Origin: Gamarada debralockiae
Taxonomy: Eukaryota; Ascomycota; Leotiomycetes; Helotiales; Hyphodiscaceae
Assembly: GCA_002803225.1 (NCBI GenBank)
Contig: NXFV01001674.1
Coordinates: 37,578 to 101,577 of the forward strand
Length of the DNA: 64,000 bases
Direction: 5' to 3'
Positions 46,817 through 58,591 of this stretch are shown here, one piece after another. Position 1 is the first letter of the stretch. Each line of letters starts with the position of its first letter. The translations under genes were made by a program, and so were the position numbers. The notes beneath the pieces are model-generated. The model was not told where the DNA came from and ran no database searches. It saw nothing but the letters and a program-made list of their open reading frames with translations.

Positions 46817-48292
46817 TCAATGTGTAACAGCGATCCACCGTACTGGAACTCCATCTGCCCCTATCTCGTAAGGCGTTGTCGAAGGTTTCCTAGGAGGCAA
46901 TGCCCATCTCGCTCTGCCAGGCTTTTGATCGTCCAGTTTGCCCTTCTTTCGCATAGCCATCTCCATAACCGCAATTCTGATGAAATCGCTGTTTTCTCGC
47001 ATTTCTCGTTGACGGGCCACTGGTCCGGTGGCGACATCAGCGAAGACGTCTTCAGGAGTTGTTTGAGTCCGCCGGCTGATGACACTTGGCGAAGTGCTTT
47101 TTCCTGCGCGAGAAACTTTGTAGGTTTGCATTTGGATTGAAGCCGTGCACTTAGTTGCACTCATCGTCTGCGCTAGAGATGAGGGAATGTGAGCTTCGAT
47201 AGGAGCGTTCGTGGTGGGATTGAGATAGCGACGGAGAGCTGGAGTAGGTGTATCCTCGAGTCGCGGAGGCATCCGTTCGTCTGTAAATGGTACCTGTGGA
47301 TCTATCGAAATAATCGATCTTGTGAGAAAGTCGTCCGGTGTAATCATTGATGTTGTGCGACTCGAAAATGACATTGCAGCTGATCTCAAGGCTTTCAATG
47401 AAGAAGTTAAATTGGATTTGAAAGCCGACTTGCGCTTAGGTGCCTCTAACTCGACGGAGGGCTTCTTTTCTTCGCTTCCTTGCGGTTTTTGGAAGACCCT
47501 GAAATCCAGCTCATCTAGATCGATATCTGGGGCTGACAATGGATGGTCTTCAGATCCGCTTTCGCTGGGTGGTGAAGAAACTGTTAGTAGCCGGCGTACT
47601 GGCAATGATCTCTTCCCTCGAGAGTTGGGCGTGAGTAGAGAACTCATAGAAGGCGACGCTTCGCTAATTGACTCGTCGTCCAACGATGGCATGGATTCAC
47701 TCGACAGGGTCCTTGTTGAGAGTAAAGATTCCTGCCCAGTCTCGCTGCCAAGAGCGTCATCTTCGTCCAGTTCGTCGGGGGGACTGAGCAGAAAATCGAG
47801 GTGACTCTTTCCCAGTGACAAGCTGAATTCCTTCTCGGAAACGTCTGTATGTTGGAGGATGGCGTCTACCGTCAATCTTTGACCCGCGCCGCTCCGTTTC
47901 CGAACATTGTTGTTCAACTTCTGCGGCGGTATCGATGTGATGGCAAGTAAAGCGGCGACGGAGGGAGGGATTGAATCGGGTGAGTGGACGTTCTGAGCGC
48001 GCCTTTCCGATCGTCTTGAGTGTTTTCCATGATGGGGTCGTTCCTTCCTCGCATCATGCCTCGGAGTAGATTCGCGCGGGTTTCCTCGCATGGGTATTAT
48101 GACCGGAGACGACGGCGTTGAAGGTCTTGAACTGGTTTCGGTGATTGTTGTAGACATGTCGTTCTTGTTATCTTGCTTTGTGGGAGATCCGTTTCTCCGT
48201 TCATTGTTAGACCCGTCATGCCTTTGTTTTCTCGAAGGAGTCGACTGCGAGCCCTGCGGACGGTAAAAAAAGGATCTTTGAGCCAACATCAT
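46817..48292 (-). CDS. Disordered protein of unknown function
   Basis: A single exon of 491 residues with two adjacent ATGs at its start. I do not recognise a named domain. Most of it is Ser/Pro/Arg-rich and disordered. Two stretches look ordered and probably conserved: SIPPSVAALLAITSIPPQKL (~110-130), and a C-terminal block RENSDFIRIAVMEMAMRKKG followed by GRARWALPPRKPSTTPYEIG and VRWIAVTH. This layout, with short helices in a disordered chain, is typical of fungal regulatory or nuclear proteins. The long uninterrupted frame and purifying-looking blocks argue for a real gene. An antisense frame at 46529-47140 overlaps its 3' end and is rejected. Confidence 0.75.
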   Translation of the reverse strand: MMLAQRSFFYRPQGSQSTPSRKQRHDGSNNERRNGSPTKQDNKNDMSTTITETSSRPSTPSSPVIIPMRGNPRESTPRHDARKERPHHGKHSRRSERRAQNVHSPDSIPPSVAALLAITSIPPQKLNNNVRKRSGAGQRLTVDAILQHTDVSEKEFSLSLGKSHLDFLLSPPDELDEDDALGSETGQESLLSTRTLSSESMPSLDDESISEASPSMSSLLTPNSRGKRSLPVRRLLTVSSPPSESGSEDHPLSAPDIDLDELDFRVFQKPQGSEEKKPSVELEAPKRKSAFKSNLTSSLKALRSAAMSFSSRTTSMITPDDFLTRSIISIDPQVPFTDERMPPRLEDTPTPALRRYLNPTTNAPIEAHIPSSLAQTMSATKCTASIQMQTYKVSRAGKSTSPSVISRRTQTTPEDVFADVATGPVARQREMRENSDFIRIAVMEMAMRKKGKLDDQKPGRARWALPPRKPSTTPYEIGADGVPVRWIAVTH

Positions 48293-50391
48293 CGCACATT
48301 TGTGGTCCGGTCGCGTGTCGTAGGAGAGGGCTATTACTTGAGAATAACTCGGCAGTGGCTGTCTGCTAAACGATGTTTTCGGATTTGATAAGGCGTTTGC
48401 TCTTAAGAGCAGGGTGGGATCGGGTCCAGAGTCTCTCAGAATAGTGAGAAGGAGCTGTGAGGACCTTATCTGAATGAGTCTGTCACCGTCGCCAGCAGCT
48501 CAAAGAGTAGATCCGTTTGGTGGCTCTGATGATCCATGTCAGGCTTAGAAATGTGAATATTCAAAGGGATGGCATGAGGCCGGAGATTTCTCGAGTATGG
48601 ATATATTCTTGGTCGAATCGAGTGTAGCGGAAGAGATGTAGAAGGTTGTCAGTGACTAAATGTTGTTGAGGTGAAGTGTAGGCAGAGTGGGAGCAAGGGG
48701 GTGGGTATGTCTTAAAAGTGTGCAATCCCGCCGTATCGGGACCAACTGATAAGAATCGGATTTGCGGAATCACGATAATGTAATCAGCACGAGACCACCA
48801 GGCACGACCGAGAATGTCTCAAGATATTTTATCAGGTTTTCTGCTCCAGAATAACCGCGGATTCTGCCTCGGGATTTCCGAGTAGAAAGAGGAAGAGTTG
48901 ACAAGGGCATACAATGGGATGTTCTTATTTTCGAGTCAAAACACACGCTGTCATCTTCCGCGCCGTCCCCCAATTCCTTCGCATCAACGCCCTGCTCAGC
49001 TTTGTCTCACCCTCGTAGGACGATTTGCGTCTGGGACAACGTGGGGGGCTTGACCAGGCTAGTACGAAAGTGCCCAGATATCACTTGGGCAAAGTGTGGG
49101 TGGTCCTCGTTTGATATCTATCCGTGGAAGATGATGATTTGTGCGGCCAGGCATCCAGCGACCCATCGGATTTCGATCTGGAGTTGCTCTGAGGCAGCAT
49201 CCCTTCGCGCATAGCTCCGATGCCCTTTCATCCATTCACATGCTTCGGATATCGGGATTGATAAAGGCGTTTATCCACCCAGATAAACTCGGCCAAGTAA
49301 GCCTACGCCAAACATATTTAAACTTGGCCGAAAGGAAAAGAGAGGATGTTCTCCGCTGTGGAGAATCATGCTTCGGTACTCTAGCGATGCTTGAATTGCT
49401 TTTGTCTATCTTCGAAAAAATTTCATCTGGAGGCGTTCGGTAGCATGCAAACCACGTCGACCTGCATTTTTCACCCACTGGGTCATGTGCCATCAAAAAT
49501 ATGTACTTCTACTTGGAGAAATAATCTTCTTAAACTGGCCATGGGGAAGGGAAAGTGGTACATCAAGTCGTTTTCTTTGCCCAAATCCAGTAAGGAGGAC
49601 TCCGTGATCGGTAGCCACAAGAGTGTGAAGATCGAGTCTGGCGTTTCTGTTTCGAGAGTGGTCATGGTCTTGGCAGAATATGCAGCATCATAGAATTTTG
49701 TATCTTTGAAGACAAGACCTGAGTCGTGTATAGTGCTGTATTGCTTCCATCTGGACGGAGATGAGTACTTCAATGCAAGATTGGCGACAAGTCACCAAGT
49801 ATCTTCTTAGGAGCATGGTTGTCTCAAACGGCAGATGGGTTTCATCCCACCTTCTCTCACGTGCCTAGTTGTGACACCTTCCCCTTTCATGCAAAGAAAA
49901 ACGACAGGTCATATTTAGAAGCTTTTCGTACAGATTGCATGCATGTGGCCCAGTGGGGTGGGACTTTATCAGCGATGCTCTCGAGATGCTATTCGTAGAT
50001 TTTCAAAGCCAATGACGTATTTAGGATTCTGAATAAAACAGCTTCTAGTCACCTTACTATGACATTCCTATAGTGCTATTCGACTCAGCGAGGTAGTGGT
50101 TGAGAGAAGTGATCCATTTCGAACTTTCGAAGAGAGCCGGGTTCTAGAGACGAACTAGAATTCCCCCTTTAATATTAGTAAAAAGTACATCGCTATCAGA
50201 AAATATTCACGTGATGACGCGAAAGGCAGACGCGCTAATGGCATGTTCTTGACGCGACTCCTCTCATCCTTAAGAAATCGCTCATTATCCCGAGCGCCTT
50301 CAAAGAACCTCGCCACATTGAGCCCTCTTGTTAAACTGTGCACTCATCTTCGAGGTGGCAGTCGGTGACGCCAATACGCTACAAAGCAATC
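48293..50391. other. Long intergenic region
   Basis: About 2.1 kb holding the promoter of the leftward disordered-protein gene and that of DNA ligase IV. Several frames of 60-100 codons exist (for example 49141-49443 and 49391-49693), but none shows a family motif, a good splice partner or coding-like composition. Confidence 0.4.
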
Positions 50392-53300
50392 ATGCCAAGT
50401 CAGAAAACCCCAGATGCTGAGGCCATCGAAGACCATGAGCGACAATATGGCCATGGACCAACGACCGAGGAAGAACTGGATGCGAAATATCCTAACCGCC
50501 CACGAAACCATCATAAAACCCTCCCTTTCCATGATCTCTTTATGACTCTCTTCGATCCCGTCCTCGACAATGCGAAAGGAAAGAAAAATGGCAACGCAGC
50601 TGCGCGGAGAAAGCAAGGGCCACATGGACCAGCCAAACAGTCATCTACGGACATCAAGATTAACATCATTCAACGCTTCATCTCGAGATGGCGAAGCGAG
50701 GTTGGAGATGATTTCTACCCTGCTCTTCGTCTCATCGTTCCCGATAAGGACCGCGACAGACCCATGTACGGACTGAAGGAAAGAGCTATTGCCAGGTTAT
50801 TGATCAAGCTCCTGAAAATCGGCCCAAAAACCGAAGATGCATCGAATCTTCTCAACTGGAAGCTTCCCAGCCAAACAACTGGTAGTGGGGTTGCTGGTGA
50901 CTTTCCTTCCAGATGCCACGCCGTCCTCAAAAAGCGACCGATGAGAACCGACGTTGGCGATATGCGAATAGCGGAGGTCAACGAATTGCTTGACAAACTT
51001 GCAGCTGCTCAGAAGGAAGAAGCACAGCTGCCGATTTTCACCGAGTTCTACAATCGCATGAATGCCGATGAAATGCATTGGTTAATCCGTATCATTCTTC
51101 GGCGCTTGAATATGGGAGCTACAGAGAAGACGTTCTTCCATGTGAGTGTTCATGATCACCAAGAAAGGCTTCCACTTATCCAGAATATAGCTTTGGCACC
51201 CCGATGCAGAGGCGCTATTCAACGTATCATCTAGCCTTCGGCGAGTATGCTGGGAATTGCGGGATCGTAACGTAAGATTGGAAAGCGATCAGGCCGGAAT
51301 AGCCCTCATGTCGTGTTTCCAGCCCCAGCTCGCACAATTTCAGTCACAGTCTTTCCAGAAAACAGTCGATAAATTGGGATTTACCGATGACGACAAAACT
51401 TTCTGGATTGAGGAGAAGCTGGATGGCGAACGAATGCAATTGCACATGGCGGAGGATCCAGAAGTCGCCGGCGGCAAGCGATTTCAATTCTGGTCTCGGA
51501 AAGCCAAGGACTACACGTACTTGTACGGAGAGGGCTTTGAAGATAACAACTCGTCATTAACACGGCATATTAAGGATGCTTTCAAGCCGGGCGTCAGAAA
51601 TATTATCCTGGACGGCGAAATGATTACCTGGGATCCGGAGGCTGATATCATTGTGCCATTTGGTACTCTGAAAAGTGCAGCTCTATCAGAACAGCGAGAT
51701 CCATTCGATGGTAAAGGAATTCGACCGTTGTTTCGAGTGTTCGATTGCTTGTATCTGAACGACAAGGATCTCACAAAGTTCACGCTCAGAGATAGACGCA
51801 ACGCATTGGAGCAAGCTATCCAAAACGTTCACCGCCGCATCGAGAAACACGAGTTTACAGAAACGACGGATGCCAAAGACATTGAACCTCGTCTACGAGA
51901 CGTGGTCGCTGGAGGCCAGGAAGGACTAGTCTTGAAGAACCCGCGTTCTATGTACCGATTGAACGATCGTGTGGACGATTGGATGAAAGTCAAACCAGAA
52001 TACATGACCGAATTTGGAGAAAACTTAGATTGTTTGATCATTGGTGGATTTTATGGATCCGGACATCGAGGTGGTCGACTTTCCTCTTTCTTGTGTGGTC
52101 TGCGAGCCGGCAACAATGACATCCGCAAAGGCATGAATTCCCCTATCATCCTCTGGGACTCAACACTGATTTTCCCTTATAGGTGCGAATCCCATGATGT
52201 TCTACTCCTTCTGCAGGGTCGGCGGAGGCTTCAGAGCCGAAGACTACGCGGTTATCAAGCATAAGACCGATGGTTTCTGGATAAACTGGGATCGCAAGAA
52301 TCCTCCCACCGAATACATCAACATCGGAGCAGGACCGGATGGGCAGTTGGAGAGACCAGATGTTTGGATCAAACCAGAAAACTCTGTTGTTATAGAGGTC
52401 AAAGCAGCATCCATCATCCAATCCGACGCCTTCGGAACGACTCATAGCTTGAGATTTCCACGATTCAAGAGATTTAAAGAAAAAGACTGGCAGTCGGCAC
52501 TCTCTACTGACGACTTCCTTTTGCTCAAGTCAAAGGCAGAGGAGGAAATGCGCGAGAAAGAGATGACTGTTGATACCAAAGGGAAGAGAATCACCAAGAG
52601 ACTGAAGAAGGAAATGTCTATCGCTGGCAACGGTAGCAAAATCCGAACACCATACGCGGGTCCACAAACATCTATCTTCGAAGGGTTGAATTTCTGCGTC
52701 ATGAGCGACATGATCCATCCCAACAAGAAGAGCAAGGCAGAGATAGAGCAGATCATCAAAAGCAACGGCGGCAGCATCTTCCAAAGTCCGACTGCAAAAG
52801 AAGATATGGTAATTATTGGCGACAAGCGGGTTGTCAAAGTCGCGAGCTTGATCAAAGCGGGTCACACCAATGTCGTTAAGCCTACTTGGATCCTTGACGC
52901 TGTCAATCAGTCCCAGGCCGACGGCCCTCAAATGCAAAGACTCATCATCCCTTTCGAACCGAATCATATGTTTCATATGACGAATGATGCGAGAGAAAGC
53001 ATTCAGGGGAACGTGGATGAATACGGCGACAGCTATGCGCGGGACGTTACGAAAGACGAACTCACGCGCATACTTGAAGATATGATCCACCCCAAGAACT
53101 CTACATTCTCACCTAGCGACTTTCTATCTCAACTCGAAGAGCACGGCAAGGGATTTGGTGAGCAGCCTGGCTCGATGTTCAGAGGCTGCGTTGTCCGCTT
53201 TACCCCTGAAACTATCAAAGACTCGAAATTAGAACTTGATTTTAGGATTGCGAGATTCCAGTTTATGTTCGCTTGTGGGAAAGTGGCTGAGGGTGATGAG

Positions 53301-53477
53301 GATGAGAGTATTACGCATTTTGTGGTTGTGGAGAAGAAAGTGGTGGATGTTAAGGCGATTAGGGAAATGATTGCGGATTCTGGGAGAACGAGGTTTCCGA
53401 GGGTGGTGGGGTTGAAGTGGATGCAGGAGAGTTGGGCTGAAAAGACTTTGTTGGATGAGGAGCGGTATGTTGTTTGA
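50392..53477 (+). CDS. LIG4: DNA ligase IV (non-homologous end joining)
   Basis: Exons 50392-51141, 51191-52130 and 52183-53477 close in frame to 994 residues. The N-terminal DNA-binding domain ends at the first intron; LWHPDAEALFNVSSSLRRVC continues after it. The adenylated lysine lies in the KxDG motif (IEEKLDGERMQLH) near residue 326. Further nucleotidyltransferase motifs include ILDGEMITWD, EGLVLKNPRS and DDWMKVKPEY. The OB-fold follows, then a C-terminal pair of BRCT domains separated by a linker that in yeast binds the XRCC4 homologue Lif1. It seals double-strand breaks in the nucleus. Intron 2 (52131-52182) has a GC donor; the flanking sequence GNNDIRKG/ANPMMFYSF is conserved, which supports this splice. 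Confidence 0.94.
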
Positions 53478-55301
53478 GTGCTTACGAGGTGTTATGGATG
53501 GATGGCTTTGGGGCCGCCCGGGGTGGGAGTATGCCTTTATGATTGATGAATGGACGGAATATTTCGGCGTTTGGAGGATATTAAAAGGCTGTTTCCTAGA
53601 TGTATGAAGAGCTCATACAATGAATACCATGAGTATTTGGTCACAGCCATGTGTATTACTGCTCCGCGTTAAGAGGTTCCGAGTATCGTTATTTGAAGAA
53701 TATAGAGAAATCGATGACAGTCAGAAAGTATACTGTCAATCATCATCACTGGCCCCAAGGCCAAGATTCTTGTGTGGTCTGATTGATCAACTTCAGGGAA
53801 ATGACTGACTAGGAAGAAGAGCCATTGCTGGTGAGAAAACAGCTGCAGCAGCATAATGGGATTTGGAGCCGCCTTGAAACCTGGTCTGAGATCCGTGACA
53901 TGTGCGCAGATCTTGCTGAAGAATTTGGAAATGGACATGATGTTCTTTCTCGTTGAGAGAGATTCGGTCTAGTGGATATCGAGGGGATGTAGGCATTATT
54001 AGAGGCGAGGCTTTGGCCTCTGCGTGCGTTGATCCCATCTATTATGTCAAGTTTTCCACTGATTCAAAACTAGATATTGTGATAAGTCAACAATGAAGCT
54101 GAACGAGACAACTGTTCGAGGGCGCGAGAACTTCTGCATATTCGTGGGCATAGCGCCCGAATTGTGACGTGTGAGTAGTAATGATATTCGCCTCCTTACT
54201 TTGAAGGTACAAGAAAGTCCTGTCGAGGGCTTAAGAACTTTTGGAGGCGTCTTCATCCCGCGTCCAAAATGGGACACAACTCGTGTGATTAGGCGAGAGT
54301 AAAGCTGGCGACATAGGTCCAAGGCTTCCCGCGAGGCGGAATTCACTGATATGAGACAGTGTGTGATACAAGGGCTCGATACATTCCATCATTTTGCTGC
54401 TGCTTTACGACCCAAAAACAGCGGTGATTACTGTCCCCTGATTTCTGTCACTGAACGTTGGCTCATTTTCTTTACCAAATGCAATGCAAATGCAATAGAC
54501 TTTCTCAATGGCGCATCAACTTCATACCCTATGCTAGCAGAGAACGCAGTTGGAAATGAGATAATGGCGCGCCGCGCGGGAATTTCGATTCGCATTTCTG
54601 GGACCCGTGAATAATTATGTAGCTTCGTTGACGAAAACGAGCTCAACAGGGTGTCCATAAGACGATTCAATTGCGGAGTTGTAAGTCTTTCCTAATCGCA
54701 AGTCTAATGATCTCATCACAAACCCTGAAACAGTTATGGACTCCCGGAACCTTTCTGGAAGCAGTACAGGAAGAGACTTGTGCTGCGACGATACATACAT
54801 AATGTGCGGGGTCACGACTTCCTGTCTTTTGTTGGACAATGGAAAAGTGCGACGGGAGAGGGACCTCTCGATACAAACCCAACTTTCTATAACCAAATTG
54901 ATGAGCTGCTGAAATTTACGACTCACGAGGAATCCGAGTGCCAGAGGGTGGCAAATCCGATCGCAACATTTGACCCCTTGTCTGATTTATTTTCGTTGAC
55001 TCCTTTCGCTTGAAGCGATACCGGTGGAGAAATCTTCCGCCCGACTTGGAGGATAAGATTCAGGGCGTTATTTGTGGTAATGGATGGGTCAAAAAGGGAG
55101 AAAGGCAAGATTTGGGATGTTGAGATCAACGTGGTTAGTGGCTGGGTCATGCTCCTCAATCAAGGGAAGATTGGAAGATGGGAGGCCAGCTTCCTGAAAC
55201 GCTCCGAAAGGCACTTGATGAAGGAAAGAGGAGTGGCTCTCTATCGCAGTAGCTATTCAAGGACCGTTACACACTTGACAACTGACCATTGATTATTTAG
55301 A
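53478..55301. other. Non-coding stretch with coding relics
   Basis: About 1.8 kb after DNA ligase IV. No intact gene is seen. Near 54990-55110 a plus-strand frame reads YRWRNLPPDLEDKIQGVICG, then GNGWVKKGERQDLG before a stop. Near 54720-54780 another reads LWTPGTFLEAVQEETCAA. Both look like former coding sequence and may belong to the pseudogene just downstream. Confidence 0.4.
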
Positions 55302-55785
55302 GAATCTTCCTCAATCATCAACGCCCGACAGAATATGTTCTCCTCTTCAGCGATGGTATCGTGCATGCTGGACTGCACAAGGGCTTCAAAGATCCGCTTC
55401 GCGACTTGCTTAAGATTTGGTCCGAGGCCAAGTCGAAGAAGAATAAGAACCTCGGAGATTCCATATGGTTCAACTTTACCGCCTCGAGTGGTATCGACCA
55501 AGAAGAACAATAAAAACAAATTGCCGCATACTATGCTCGAAGAGGTCTATCTCATCACATCCGTGGAAATACCCTCCTTGCCCAGTACCTTCGAGATGCC
55601 AAAGAGCAACACCCACACATCGTCTCCCCAGAAGAACAGTATGTGAGAAGCTTTGTCCTGGCCCATAAATACCTTCGAGAAGCACATGAGCAGTACCCAA
55701 ATGACTCGTCTATCCAGGCAATTTACGTGGAGAGCTTGAAAGCAGTCCGTAATGCCGCTATGACCGGACTCTGGAGAAGCCTCTA
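55302..55785 (+). pseudogene. Coding relic of unknown family with one internal TAA
   Basis: One frame is protein-like from RIFLNHQRPTEYVLLFSDGI through SIWFNFTASSGIDQEEQ, meets a TAA at 55511-55513, then continues in the same frame as KQIAAYYARRGLSHHIRGN, SPEEQYVRSFVLAHKYLREA and AVRNAAMTGLWRSL to a TAA at 55783-55785. The internal stop sits at a likely Gln codon (CAA to TAA). I do not recognise the family. Upstream pieces on the same strand between 54.7 and 55.3 kb may be its lost 5' half, with more stops. The second half is helical and charged. Confidence 0.5.
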
Positions 55786-56792
55786 ATCTGTGCCGATCCG
55801 TAAACCAGACAGTGTACTGGTCTTTCTGGAGGTTTCCACCGAGATGATGAAGAGAGGAAAGATTTTCGAAGCGAATATACATGGGCGATCAATGTGTTGA
55901 GAAGTTAGGAAGTGAGCGAGTTGCCCAAGACTTGGAAGTAGGTCGCCCTCAAATACCTAAGATGACTCGAACTTCTGAAGTACGAAGAGGTTGGCCGTAC
56001 GATATGGCAACGGACATGTACGCTTTCGCAATCAAAGATATGGACAGCACTGTTGAGCCGCCAGCGGACACATCGAGTAGCCGGGAAGCGATGTCAGTCG
56101 CGGAGACGGGCATCGTGGTGGCGGAGTATTCAGTGGATTCGGTTCCCCAGAAGCACCAGGCTTTTCAGGCTATACCAAGCTCTTTTCGGCCCTCGACCCA
56201 ACGTAATTTCTTTGAATTTGGATCATCCCTGGGTTCAGAAGACACTACGAAGGCGCGCGCAAATTAAAACCGGTCCATTTCCCAGGAACACCAAAATCGC
56301 CTAAATCTCTATGTGCGCTCTAATTTATTACTACCCCAAAACTCACCAGAATATGCCCATTTAAAAAGTAAAATAACAGAAGCAAATCTAACTGCTGCCC
56401 AAATTTTGAATGCCCCAAATTATTAGCAGCATTTAAGAAATGATTATTTTTGTGGCCGGGTTTTCACGAGTTTTCGCTTATTTTGAAAATGGACGGTTTT
56501 CATTTGCGCGCGACATCGCTCCGAAACACAAGATGTTGCATTGCTCTCTCGATTTGGCATGGGCCGTGCCAAGCCCTGCCGAATTGCGGCGCGGCACGCT
56601 ACTTAAGCGCCAGGGTGATCGCTCCACTGCACGCTGAGCCTATTCTTGAAATACTTCGTTTTAATTTGCGCCCACATAAATCCCAGTCTTGGACGCGTTC
56701 GCTTTCTGCTTTCTGCTTTCTGCTTTCTACTTTCTGCTTTCTACTTTCTGCTTTTTGGTGCGAAGTTCGCGATTTTGCTGATTTTATTCACC
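55786..56792. other. Intergenic region with one weak open frame and an AT-rich block
   Basis: A 128-codon plus frame at 55881-56267 (MGDQCVEKLGSERVAQDLEV...) is open but has no known motif; it could be another relic. From 56300 to 56450 the sequence is AT-rich with no coding content, then turns GC-richer. A 7-base tandem repeat lies at its right end. Confidence 0.35.
56701..56756 (+). repeat. Heptanucleotide tandem repeat (GCTTTCT)n
   Basis: Eight consecutive 7-base units: four GCTTTCT, then ACTTTCT, GCTTTCT, ACTTTCT and a last GCTTTTT. It ends 36 bases before the ATG at 56793. The tract is pyrimidine-rich on this strand. Confidence 0.95.
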
Positions 56793-57795
56793 ATGTCGTC
56801 GTCTGTCCACCCTCCAGAGACTACCTCTGGGACGATAACATCGTGGCTGCCAATGACGACGCAGTTGCAGTCCCCACCATCAGCAGCCATTTGCTCAGGC
56901 GCTATATATTCTGCTGGTGGACAAGCAATCGCTTTCGCTCCAGTATTCTCGGAACTTATAAGCTCCCTCAATTGTCTACCCAATGAGGCTACTTCATACT
57001 ACAGTCAAGACACCGTAAAACCCGCTATAGGCGACCTCATCCAGACAAGTCTGGGACCATTCGTCTGTCCTGATTTCTACACAACTGCTTACACCTCTGC
57101 AAAAGACGCCTCGAGTACGTTCGTTGGTTGTTGTCCCTCGTGAGTTCTCTCTCCCTAGAGCGCCCCCCTCGCTGTCACCGCTAATTGTTCGTTGTAGCTC
57201 ATATTCATTTGGATCACTAGTAGAGCCGAGGGCAATTGGTGAATGCAACTCACCATTGACTTCCGGCCAAGTGCTAGGCTTCTACACTGCTACGGTCGTT
57301 GTGGATAACACACTGACAGACTGGTACTCTACGTCAGCAACAATATCCGTGTCGACGACTACTGCCTTAGCCATACAGGTCAATGGCTGGCAATTTGCAG
57401 ATCAGGTGGCAGCATCTACGTCAAGCTCTGCGACCTCGACAACAAACTCAGCGACCTCGAAAACAAACTCAGCGACCTCAACAACAAGCTCAACGCCCTC
57501 TCCGGCACAAAGTTCGAATACAGCGACGCAAACACCTTCGAGAAGCACAATTTCAGGCGGAGCAATAGCGGGAATCGTGATAGGGGTGCTGGCTATTGCT
57601 CTTATTGCAGCAGGCGCGGCCTGGTGGTTCCGCAAACGACGTCGGCCGAAGGATGGCGGAGAGGAAATACATCACCATGCACTGGGTGCTGCACCACAAA
57701 AGCATGAATTGTCTGGAGGGTACGAAGGTAACCAGCTACTCACTCCAGACCAGCGACACGAACTATCAGCGAAGCCAGTCCCCCATGAAGTATAA
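56793..57795 (+). CDS. Single-pass membrane protein with Ser/Thr stalk
   Basis: Exons 56793-57139 and 57198-57795 close in frame to 314 residues. The N-terminal ~200 residues form a Cys-containing ectodomain-like region (AAICSG, LNCLPNEA, FVCPDFY, GCCPS, GECNSP). A Ser/Thr-rich, probably O-glycosylated stalk with tandem repeats follows (~195-245). One transmembrane helix is clear: GGAIAGIVIGVLAIALIAAG, then a WWFRKRRRP stop-transfer and a short polar tail. The layout resembles fungal wall-sensor-like or mid2-like proteins. No signal peptide follows this ATG, which is odd for such a layout; the open frame upstream would supply a hydrophobic leader. Family not recognised. Confidence 0.72.
57430..57492 (+). 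repeat. In-frame 21-base tandem repeat in the stalk
   Basis: Three 21-base units starting GCGACCTC encode SATSTTN, SATSKTN and SATSTTS-like heptapeptides. The period is a multiple of three, so copy-number change would alter only stalk length. Confidence 0.9.
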
Positions 57796-58531
57796 GAACT
57801 AGAATAGCAACCTTTTTAAGGATCAACGCCGCTCTCCCGCCGGATCCCATCTCAGCTTGTCGGTGGAAGACTTCAGGTGTTGCACTGGAAACTACGTCCA
57901 GAGGCACATGACTACGAGAAATGAATCCTGCACACTGTATTCGACTTCCCGCGAGAGAGAGGTCTCTTGAGTTCATGACCCTAAGCACTGCTCAGATTTC
58001 ATCTTTTCGACATGCTTCCCAATTATCGGGCTACTTCGCCTTAATCCCAACAAGACCGGTATCTCTGCGAGACGTCTGTCTAGAATACCATCTCTACCCG
58101 CCGTATAGAATGAACCAGGGTATTTCGAGGCATCTACCCCAGTTTTCAATATGTTTTAAGAAGGGAGGAAAACAACTGATAGATGGGATATTCATCCCAC
58201 TGTAACCTGCGGTGCAACGGAAGGGACATGTTGGTGGCGTAGTGTGAGCCTCGCCGGCAAGACTGCTGTGCTCGAGCTCGAATGCTGGCATTCTGTTGTG
58301 ATCAACGTCGAGCCGCTCATTACTTCATCGTTTGAAACCTCTTGTAGATCAATTTTAGTCCTTCTCAACCGCCATTCCCATCGTTCCCGGAAAAAAATTT
58401 CCGCCGAGGCGCTGCGGTTATTTTCTTCAACCAAATGCATCCCGTTAGTGACTAGTTCCTGGCGTTTCATCGCGGGAATCTGAGGTCTAGTAGTTTAGAC
58501 TTGAGATCCCAAGGACTAAAATTATAATGAC
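57796..58531. other. Intergenic region
   Basis: About 735 bases after the stalked membrane protein. No gene or repeat is recognised. Confidence 0.4.
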
Positions 58532-58591
58532 TTGAGGCGAAATTTGGCTCCTGAGGGCATCTCAAAAGCCACTGCTGGAACTAGAAAAGAA

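Noticed and set aside
46529..47140. 203-codon plus-strand open frame
   Set aside because: It overlaps the 3' end of the long minus-strand gene antisense and has no motif.
49141..49693. Two 100-codon plus-strand frames
   Set aside because: No family text or splice continuity; composition looks non-coding.
56300..56460. AT-rich block as a DNA transposon end
   Set aside because: No terminal inverted repeats, target duplication or transposase text could be seen.
56646..56792. Extending the stalked membrane protein upstream as annotated CDS
   Set aside because: There is no in-frame ATG in this stretch, so it is kept as a hypothesis only.
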